Shown piece after piece: positions 19,806-29,500 of a DNA stretch of 64,000 bases. The DNA lies in the NCBI RefSeq assembly GCF_000330505.1, contig NW_004440426.1:530950-594949 (forward strand). The letters are read 5' to 3'. The stretch's first letter is position 1; the number at the start of each line of letters is the position of its first letter. The DNA comes from Entamoeba invadens IP1 (Eukaryota; Evosea; Mastigamoebida; Endamoebidae). Made by a program: the position numbers and the translations under genes. The notes beneath the pieces are model-generated. The model did no database searches and was not told the origin of the DNA. It saw nothing but the letters and a program-made list of their open reading frames with translations.

Positions 19806-20816
19806 TTAGTCCTTCCTTGATTCAATGTCAAGAGGAGGAAACTGCACCTGAATGGGTTCGTTAAGTCTATTGATATCAGGTAAATGTGTTTCGGGTTGTT
19901 TTGCCTTTCCTAACACAAAGGCCTTCAAGTCGAAGCCAGCCGTGGCTTGCTCCTGCTTGGGTTTGAAAGGAGCAAATCCAGAAACATTGGACGAGTACAC
20001 GGAGTTGAACGAAGGTAATGGTTGTCGATGTGTTTGTCTTTCCGTCTTTTCTGGGGCGTACATTGATGATACTGAAGGCAACGGATTGGTTTGCGAGAGT
20101 TGAGGAAATTGGAAATTTGTTTTTTGTGGGAAGGGTTGAGTGAAGTTTTGTTGGAAGTTGATTCTGTCGCCTTGGAAACTGTCGTATTGTCGAATTTGGT
20201 GTGATCGTTGTGTGTATGGGTAAGTATTATTTTCGGCCTCGCGTTGTTGGTACTGTTCTTGTGGGAGAGGTTGTAGTCTTTGTACACCTTGTGGGGTTTG
20301 TTGGCATTGAAATGTGTTTGTGGGTGTATTTGTAGAGTATTGTGTTTGTTTAGTGTATTGCATTTGTGTGAGAGTTGGGAGTTGTTGCTTTACTTTCATT
20401 CGTAATGGGGGCATATGAGAGAAGTCCTTAACAAAGACTTGAAGGACGGACAACACATTATTGTTTTGTGTCCATCTATCCAAGAAAGGGTGATGAATGA
20501 CGGTATTAGTTAACGCGTAGGGATGGTTTGGTACAACTTCCATTTCTGCAGTTGGGTCGGTGAAAAAGAGGGGAGGAGTCAATGGGTAGTCAAACGGAAA
20601 CATTATACACAACGGTAAACAAAACCTATTCCCACGATAGACTATAGGTATTGTTCCAACTAAAGAAGCCATTACCAACCCCGTAGATAACGTTCTAACA
20701 GTTGGATTGAAGGAGTAGTAAGAAAGTACTGATGTTGTTTCAACACAGATACGTGGGTAGTATAAGTAATAAAGGCGAACACTCTGGAACGCGCTGTCAA
20801 TGGTGCTCGTGTTCAT
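19806..20816 (-). CDS. ESCRT-I Tsg101/Vps23-like UEV-domain protein
   Basis: Predicted ESCRT-I subunit binding ubiquitin and PTAP-like motifs during endosomal sorting. The protein is 336 aa. Residues ~20-150 form a UEV domain: GTIPIVYRGNRFCLPLCIMF, then DYPLTPPLFF, and HHPFLDRWT before the C-terminal helix. As in Tsg101, the position of the E2 catalytic cysteine is not conserved, so it is a non-catalytic ubiquitin binder. Residues ~155-290 are Gln/Pro/Thr-rich low-complexity. The family's stalk coiled coil and C-terminal steadiness box are not evident, so it is either a very diverged Vps23 or a stand-alone UEV protein. ATG at 20816 is the only good start. Confidence 0.8.
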   Translation of the reverse strand: MNTSTIDSAFQSVRLYYLYYPRICVETTSVLSYYSFNPTVRTLSTGLVMASLVGTIPIVYRGNRFCLPLCIMFPFDYPLTPPLFFTDPTAEMEVVPNHPYALTNTVIHHPFLDRWTQNNNVLSVLQVFVKDFSHMPPLRMKVKQQLPTLTQMQYTKQTQYSTNTPTNTFQCQQTPQGVQRLQPLPQEQYQQREAENNTYPYTQRSHQIRQYDSFQGDRINFQQNFTQPFPQKTNFQFPQLSQTNPLPSVSSMYAPEKTERQTHRQPLPSFNSVYSSNVSGFAPFKPKQEQATAGFDLKAFVLGKAKQPETHLPDINRLNEPIQVQFPPLDIESRKD

Positions 20817-21476
20817 TTTTTGCTTTTCGCGTTCGACTTTTTTATGGCAAAACTAATTCAATTTTTCATTCGCGGAATTTATGTGAAACACCATTTTGAA
20901 GGTCTAATGAAGAATTTATTATTCTTTTTATTGATTTTGGTAGGCCTAAAAAAAGTTTTAACTTATTTGAGGAAATTATTGGTACTAAAAAAGTTAATAA
21001 TAAATCATTGATGTTAATTTGGGTTATTATTTAATAATATTAATTAATATAACTATTTCAAAAGTATTCGTCAAAAAGACGAATTGATTTTTGGAAAAAA
21101 TAATACTAATGTTATTAATTGTGTTATTTTAAAAATACTATTAAATGTTAGTTCTTTTTATTTCGTTTATAATTTAATATAATTATAAATTATAATAAAA
21201 TTATAATTGTTCAAAAAGGTTATAAATAGTCAAGTAATTTAAAAACTAAATTTGTTATTAATAATTCATAAAAATGTTAATAATTTTATTATTCTAAAAT
21301 AGATAATCATATTTTAATAAAATATATATATTATAATTTTATTATAATAAAACCATATTAGAATTTAGAAAAATATATTAGAATCAATTACAGACTAGAT
21401 ATCCACCGATCACGAAGTAAATTATATCAACAAAAGTATATTGCAAAGTCCTCAAGAATCATTTCAATAAGACCAT
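20817..21476. other. AT-rich intergenic region
   Basis: About 660 bases upstream of the UEV gene and downstream of the SAPS gene. A 63-codon plus-strand frame at 20820-21011 is hydrophobic low-complexity and not called. Short A/T inverted repeats occur but are expected at this composition. Confidence 0.45.
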
Positions 21477-23031
21477 TTAATCAAATATGTCGATAACAAG
21501 TTGTTGTTTTTCTTCTCTTTTAGAAGCCGAGCAAAGAAACTGATTAGTCAGCACACATTCTCTATTAAACACAACATTTTTAAAATAAGAGACAAAGTTG
21601 TCAGACAGTTTGCCTCTGTATTTTTCATAAACTGAGTTCATTAAAATGACATTAAATGAGTGGATGTCTGGATAGTACAAAGAATTCTTTTTGAATGCAA
21701 CCGACTTTTTATCCTCCTCGATCATTCTTTTTTGAAAATCCTCATTAATTAAAATAGAATTTAATTTATCTTCATTAAGAACAACAATACATATGTCTAA
21801 AATAATTTGTCTAATGATTGTGCACGTGTGGTTATAGTTATATAACAATTGCTATATATTACTATTATTTATATAAATATAATAGTTCTTTTTTATATAA
21901 CCTTTTGAGTTGTTTTAATAACAAACGATGATCGTTTCAATCAATTTGTTGTCTATAAGAGATTGATACACTTTCTTGTTATTAGATAACACAAGAGATA
22001 ATACCAACATGGTCGTTTGTATTCTTAATTCGGTGACATTACCTTTTGTATACGTTAGTATGTTTCTAATAGTTATGTAATAATTATTAATAATATTATA
22101 TATTGAGTTCATTGACACGTCCTCTTGAAATGAATCAAAGCACGCACCTAAAAGAATATACTGTAATATACACACGCCACTTTCTTTAACAAATTCAATG
22201 TCAGTGGTGAACGTGACTTCCACAAACTTAACAAGAAGATTTTCTTGTTCAACAAAGGAATATAGAAATTGACTGTTTTCTCTATTGGTGGAAATGGAAT
22301 ATAAAATATCTTTGATTCCACTTTCAATGGCATTGTCTGGAGAGTCGATAAACATCTCAAACATCTGATGAATAAAGCCGTTTTGACATAACCACTTCAA
22401 TCCTTTTTTATCGTTTTCGCCGGTTGTATATTGAGTTAATGTTATAACAAAAGACAGTGTTTCCATACACCATATTTTAGAGATTAATACAGTAACCATG
22501 TTCTCTCTCTTTTCAAACTCTTCGAAGATCTTTTTGTTATCCATTTGATAATTTTCATAATAATTTTAATGTAAAAAAAGATTAAAAGCAAACAGTTGAA
22601 GTAGGAAGGACGACAAGTGTTTTAAGCACTTTAGACAAGCATGAGAGTGTCTTTTCATCAGATGAAGTGATGAAGGTATTAATCAATTGTTGTATGAGTT
22701 CATTGAAGAAAAAGATGTTTTCAGTTATCACCATAACCTCACAACATATCACTCGAGTCGCTGGGTCTTGTAATGCACTGTGACAATCACAAACATAATC
22801 AATGAGTTGGGCAAGTACTTTTTGGTTACACAAACTATTGTTTTATTTTGAGTTAATTTGTATTATTGTTTGGTGTAAAATTAAGTCAACAAACTACTTC
22901 TGAAGACGCCTGTTAATCCGCAGTTCAATTAAAATATCTTTTCTTACTATCACTTTGTCTACAGAACAATTCGCAGAAAATAAAATGGTGTTAATTGGTG
23001 ATGGTAAGTCCGAAGAAAGTGGTGCACTCAT
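21477..23031 (-). CDS. SAPS-family PP6/Sit4 phosphatase regulatory subunit, four exons
   Basis: Predicted regulatory subunit of the Sit4/PP6 phosphatase. Four exons on the minus strand join in frame: 23031-22895, 22834-22594, 22529-21927 and 21851-21477, with introns of 60, 64 and 75 nt. Donors are GTTTGTT, GTTTGCT and GTTTGTT; acceptors are TAG, AAG and TAG. The ATG at 23031 is preceded in frame by TGA. The ~451-aa product has the SAPS order of helical repeats: ILIELRINRRLQKYL then NQKVLAQLIDYV near the N-terminus, ENMVTVLISKIW mid-protein, WLCQNGFIHQMFEMF, and RIQTTMLVLSLVL further on. Known SAPS proteins are usually 600-1000 aa, so this one lacks most of the C-terminal tail. The family match is by eye from helix pattern. 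Confidence 0.78.
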
Positions 23032-23590
23032 TCAATGAAATGTTTTTCAGTTTTTTCTTTATAAGTAAATTCTTGATGGAGTTCTTAGAGTTGGTATCAA
23101 CCAACACTAAAAATAAGGGATATTAATAAATTTTATTTAACTCTTAAAACAAGTAAAAAGGTGTTTGATGTGTTATTTTGTTTCAGTTGAATTATAGTTA
23201 ATTCAATAATTTGTTTACTAAATATGATTAAATCGATTCTTGTGGTGATTCTTTTTTTTAATGTGCTTAATATTGAGTCTAAATATCAAACTTTTATAAT
23301 AAAAAATATCTTACAAAAATAATACTTAACTTTAAGGAAATATCAACTAAGATTTTTTTAACAGACTTTTTTATTGTAATTCAAACTTTTGTAAGTAACT
23401 CCCTCATTTTCTGAATACCACTTGGTACACATCAAAATATTTAAACAGTAAACTATCTTTAAAGCGACTTTTTTGATACGACCAAATTACTTTGAAATAA
23501 TAATACGTCTGTTTTTTCCATATTTTTCAAAAAGACTTTCAGACTGAAATAAATCCAAATTGTTCAACAAGAACTGAAAAATCCATCGTC
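23032..23590. other. Divergent promoter region (SAPS gene and BEACH gene)
   Basis: About 560 A/T-rich bases between two divergent genes. It must hold both promoters. No specific motif can be supported. Confidence 0.45.
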
Positions 23591-26500
23591 ATGAGTCTCT
23601 TCAAGTCTTTCTTGAAGCCGCGGGAAGTCCAACCGCGCAATGAGAATGTGACGTCTTTTAACAAACATTACACGATATATCTTTCCAACCATCATGTTTC
23701 TGAAATTGAAAAGTGTATGGAACTATTCTTTAAAATACCAAGTCCAACTATTCAGAGTATTCCAACACTCTCTTCTTTCACTCAAACACTCATTGCCATC
23801 TTTGATCAAACCCTAAACCAAGTCGACCAAAGTTCGATTGAGTGGTTGAATGGTATTCACCGCCAAAACTCTCCAAATGGACAAGACCTTTTTCGGTGCA
23901 TTCGAGACATCGCACAATTTGGAAATGTCGAGCAAATTTCGCTGTTTTCGACAACACAATTTTTAACAAAAATCACCGAGTTGTATACCTTTCTAGTCGA
24001 TGTGTCTCGCGACGAAAACGACCCCCTGCTCTCTCAATTAATGTCACTTATTATATTAACTGTCCCACAATCGCCCAGGTTCTCGTTACCTTCAGGTCTC
24101 CTTGTACTGCGATTCGATAAACCCGAAACACAAATCAACTTACTTCCTGTGTTTCAAACAGTCACACACGCACATATGACACCGGACTTGTTACTCACTG
24201 TCTCAAGAGAAGGTTCTGTTGGGAAAACGATATCGACTTTAAATCAAGCGAAAGCGTCGACGGATGTGTTACGACTGTTAGAGTCGTATTTGGGGTTTGT
24301 GAGGTCGACTGCCTATGTCTCCGACGCGATATCGACGTATTTGACGAAGAATGGGTTCTATGAAGCAACACTCAGGATCTTGATAGAGGCGGACAAGAAT
24401 CACTTGAAAGAGGTGGATGGGGTGTTGGACGTCATTGCCCCTTTAATGTTCTTTGGCGACTTTTCGCCACATATTGAACAGTTCCAGAGGTACAACGACA
24501 ACACACGAATACTTGCGAATCGGTACCCTTACTTTCTTGTGAAGAATAAACACGTCCCCCTCTTCTTACAGAATTATTGCTTGAAAACGGAGAGACAAGA
24601 AGGGAAGTTACATACCATGAAATTGATAGAAAGGATGTTTCGAGAGAATCCAATGAACTACGCTGCACTGTCGACAATCGACTACACGCAACGATTCTTT
24701 TTCATCTTCAATGACGTCTCTCAGGTGGTCAGAGACACAATGCTGTCGGTCTGTGTCTACCTTTCGAGGTGTCAGAAGTTCATTCCATTTCCAGAGGTGA
24801 AAACAATTGCAACACATTTGAACCCCCAGAGCGTCGAAAAGACTCCTCAGTTGATCAATTCATTCAATTACTTGATATCACAATTACTTGTGGATAATAA
24901 GAAGTACCAAAAAGTCTTTCAGGAGAGCGAAATGACGAAGAATGCGGTGGAAACGTTCAATTATTTTGTCGAACATTTAGAAGAGGGGAATGCGAGTACA
25001 TTGATAGTTGGAGTCATTCGTATATTGGCGCTTCTTGTTGATAAATCAAATGAGAATTTTGAAGAAATTAAGAAGGCGAATGCGATGAAACAGGCGCTCC
25101 TGCTGTTTAAGACGAACGCGAATTTTCGAGGAGAGTTGACGAAGCTGTTTTTGACTGCTATTGAGTTCTTCAATGAACTTGAAATGAAGCAATTTGTTCG
25201 AAATTTGATAGAACCCCTTGAAGAGGACATTTCACCCATTTCCCTGTTGAGAAGTCTTTGTGTCATGTTGTACCGAAGTAATGGCGTTAAAGAGTGTTTC
25301 AGACAACTTGGAGGATTTACGTTCTATCAGAGGTTTTATGCGAAGTGGGGGTGGGACATGAGTACTGTCCCCCAACATGTGGATGACAACCAATACATGT
25401 TAATGGAATGGTCGTTCATAGCTATTATCTACTCGATGAAAGGAAGTAAAGACAATCGGAAACACTTTGATGACACATATAAACAGAATAACGTCATGAA
25501 TCGAATAGTCGAGAACTGTGGGTTTCTGAAAGAAGAGAAGTACCAAGAGCGGATGTGTTGTCTACTTATTGCAATCATCTTTGAAATCACAGACATCGAG
25601 AAGGTCAAAGCACTGGGACTCTTTGATAAACCAATGGGCGGAGTCTTGATCTATCACCCATTTGTATTACACGCACTCTTGAAAGCCGTCCACTCAAGTC
25701 TCCCTCTTCAACAACAAAAATCAGTCTTGAACTTCTTGTCGACTATTGCAAGAGAAGACGTCAACGTCAGAAAAATGGCTGCAGAGAACTTGACGAGTAC
25801 AGTCATTAATGACTTCATTGAAGACATCAAAACACAAAGCGAGTTGCACCAAAACGTGTTGGACTTTTTGGTCCAGCTGATATCGTACGATATCAAGAAG
25901 GAAGACGTCTCTGTGCTGCTGAAAACATTGAAAGCACAACCTTATGATGAAGGAATAGTTCAATGCATTTTGGACTCTGTGATGAAATCGGACAGAAATG
26001 GCGCGTTGAGTTTTAACACGGCGCCGATTGGGTATTCGTGCATTTCCGTCCCCATCAATAAGTCGATGTTTCCCCTCCCACAATTTTCGATTGTTCTGTG
26101 GACGAACTTGCCAATGATAAATAGCGAGTTGTACCTCTTCCAAATACTTCAGGTGGTGAATGGGATTGAGCAAAATGGGCTTTCGATATCGGTGACATCG
26201 GAAGGGTTACGAGTGGTCTATGGAGCCAAGACGATGTTTGAGAAAGTCCAACTTCCAAGGAAGTGGAATCACATTGGTGTTGTATGTAAGAGTAAAAAGA
26301 TAGTTTTGTATGTGAATGGCCTCTTAAAAGCGACAGAGAAGATAGTAGCATTCAACCCGACGGTGTATAGATGTGTCATTGGCCACTCGAAGGAGAATAA
26401 AGTGATTCCAAACGCGGTGTTTAAAATAGGACCGCTCAAGATGCTTGATTTTGCGTTGAATGACCAACAAGTGAGGGACTTGTATTTACTTGGAGAGATG

Positions 26501-29500
26501 TATCAAGGGACTTTTCAGACGACGGACTATTCCCAATATGAAGTGTTGCCGAATTACGACGAAAATGATGTCAATGTCATTCAAAGTTTCTCGACCGTGG
26601 GAACGTTCACGCTGAGTATGTTGAATTTGAATATCCCCGTCCCGTCGATGGTGGTGAACTCGGATCACATTCTCTCGAATTTTGCGATGAACTCATGCAC
26701 CACGTTTGGGACAGTTAATACCGCTTCTCCGAACGACTTGACTGATGGCATATTCCAAGTGGGCGGGGTTGTTGTTTTACTTGCGTTAATACTCAAATCG
26801 GACACTCCGGATAAAATGAATAAGTCGCTTAAACTCCTGTTGGCTGCATTAAGAAAGAGCGAAGGATTGTTCAGAGAAATGAAGCGAATCAAAGGGTTTG
26901 AGTTACTCAATTTGTTCATATACAAGAAGGCGAAGTTGATGAGTACCGACTCCTTGCTTGTGTTGTTGTCGTTTGCAGGGGTGGACCCGAGCAAAAGAGA
27001 CTCTGCCGTTATTGCATCTCCACAGATCTTCGACACGCTTGTCCTCGACTTTTCACTGTTCTACCAATTTGAGAATCCGCAGACGGTGATTTTGTATGTG
27101 TTACAATCGTTTGTGTCACTGATCTATAACAACAAATACGCGCAAGTGAACATCTCGATATTACGGTCGTTACACTTCTTGTCGCGATTAATCGACTTAT
27201 TCCAAGACGATATAGTCGACGATGAAGTCATCCAAATCACTATCAACCTTCTTCAACACTTTTTGCTGAATAGCTGCACGACAGATGATGTCAAACACTT
27301 TGTTCGATTGGTCTTCCACTTCATCTCAATCATCGACTCGAAGACATCGACTGCAACACTCTTAAAGAAGACGGAAATCCGATTCATATCACTGATGAAG
27401 CTTGTTCTGTGCCTGGCTACAAACTTAAAGGACAAACAAGTGCTTCTGAGTGTATTCACGCCAGCTGTGTTGTTCCATATCTTTTCGGCACAGAGCATCC
27501 CAAAGTCCATTTTGCTGTTAACACTCAAAGTAGCGGCGTCACTCATGGCTGTTGCGAGTCAAAGCAAAAACACCTTTTCGTCGCAGTTTGTGAAAGACAA
27601 AGGGATCTTGTTTGTTACATATCAACTGAAAAGATGTGTAGACTCGACGGAAACGGTCTTTTCGTTGTTGGGGTTAATCACGAATCAAATCGTCCCCGAT
27701 GTGAGTTCGTCGACATTTGCGCAATACAAGAAGATGCCATTTTCTAATGGACCGGTACAATCCCCTGAGTACATTTCTTCAATTATTAAACTGTTGAGAC
27801 TCCAAATGGTCGAATACAATAAAGAGAAAGACCAGAAAATGGTTGAACTTATTGAACTGACTTCTGGTGTTATATGCGACTTAATGGAGAAGCCAGAGAT
27901 CTACAATTACGTCTTTGCTGAGTGTTTGAGCGAGTACATCTCAATATTTGTGGGGGAGAATGGGTACTTCAAAATGGGAGACGACTTGGAAGTCTATTAT
28001 AGGAAACTTCTGTTTGGACTGGGAGTCGCGTTTGCGACACAGATGATACAAAACCCGACGAAGAGTGTGATAGCGCACGAATTGTTATATGAGAACTCCT
28101 CTTTCTTAAGCGAAGAAGAAGAGTCTGAGTTTCTTGGGGAAATGTTAACGGGGATTGGGATGTCTGTGTTAAACCAACTGAATGCGGATGTTGCGATTGA
28201 TCGTGTCTCGACATACATGTCATTGTTTATGAATGGACGCATTGATTTCATACTGACGAAGGTCACACGAAAGCAAGAGCTCATTTCTGTGTTACGGGAT
28301 GACATCAAATACATCAAAATAGTGCAGTTGAGTGGGAGAAAAGGAAGAGGCATCTATCCGTTATATGACGTCTTAAATCGGATAGTATTATTGACGTTCG
28401 ACCGGAACCAACAAGAAGAGATTGAGTGTATTATCGAAATGATTAATCGAGAAGTCGAGGTCATTTTTAATGAAGTGAATGCGAATGAACAGTTTGTGCA
28501 TATGCTTCTTCATGGTGTTTTAAGAATCTTTTATGAGAACGATGGAGTCTATCAGTTGACTCTTGGCTCTTTCATTCGCACTGTTATTTCTAAAAGAACG
28601 AATTTGATCAATAAAATCTTCCAAACACGTCCGAGCCTTCAGAATGGATTGGTCGCACTGCTGGATATGCCATCGAACGATGCTACTGAATGGATCATCA
28701 CTAATAAAGACGAAGTACTGAAAGGAGACGTGGAGTGCTTGTTAAAGTACTCGACGCAATGGATGACGGACGAATCAACACATTTAAGCTCATTTAAAAC
28801 ACCTTTGGAGCAAAGAAGAACGGACAGAATCAATTTGAATAAACAAAGTGACGTCCAATGCTTGGAAGCGATCAAAAAGATCCAACACAAAAACAAACAA
28901 CTTCGAGAGAGAGTGTCTGTGTTGATCAAAGAAGAGGCGGAAAAGACTGTCGAACACTTTAGAGCGATTCACGCGCAGAGTCAAGGTGCGTGGGAGGCTG
29001 TTGCGGAGACCCTTTTCTTAGAGAAAGGGATTTGGTGGGATGGAAACCCTTGTTTGTGGACGTTGGACAACGTAGAGGGGCCATGTCGTATGCGGAAGCG
29101 TCTTGTTCGAGACACTGATTTTACAAGTCGATACAGCACGACGAGTAAAGATGGGTTCATTGATGTTGAGTTGAATAAGATGCACAAAGACAAGAGTTAT
29201 GAAATACCAGAGTACTTAGTCGTGAAGGATGAAGTAGAAATAGCAGAGACGTATACGATGACTCCATCACCAAAAATAGAAGAAAGTTTACATAAGAGGC
29301 GTGGGACATTTAGTGGCGAAGATGATATATATAAGATGATGAAGACGTCACTGAATAAGAATATGAACTTTGGGTTAATTGAGACGGGAGATGATGTGAA
29401 GTCGCGATTCAACTGTTTTGTGATCAATGGGATGGACAAGATCTCGTGTATATTCATTGTGTGCACACAAGCAGTGTATGTAGTTGAAGGACTTGAACTG

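Noticed and set aside
20820..21011. Short plus-strand frame divergent from the UEV gene
   Set aside because: 63 residues, hydrophobic low-complexity, in A/T-rich promoter DNA.
25721..26173. 150-codon minus-strand frame inside the BEACH gene
   Set aside because: Lies opposite a clearly conserved coding region and has no recognisable domain.
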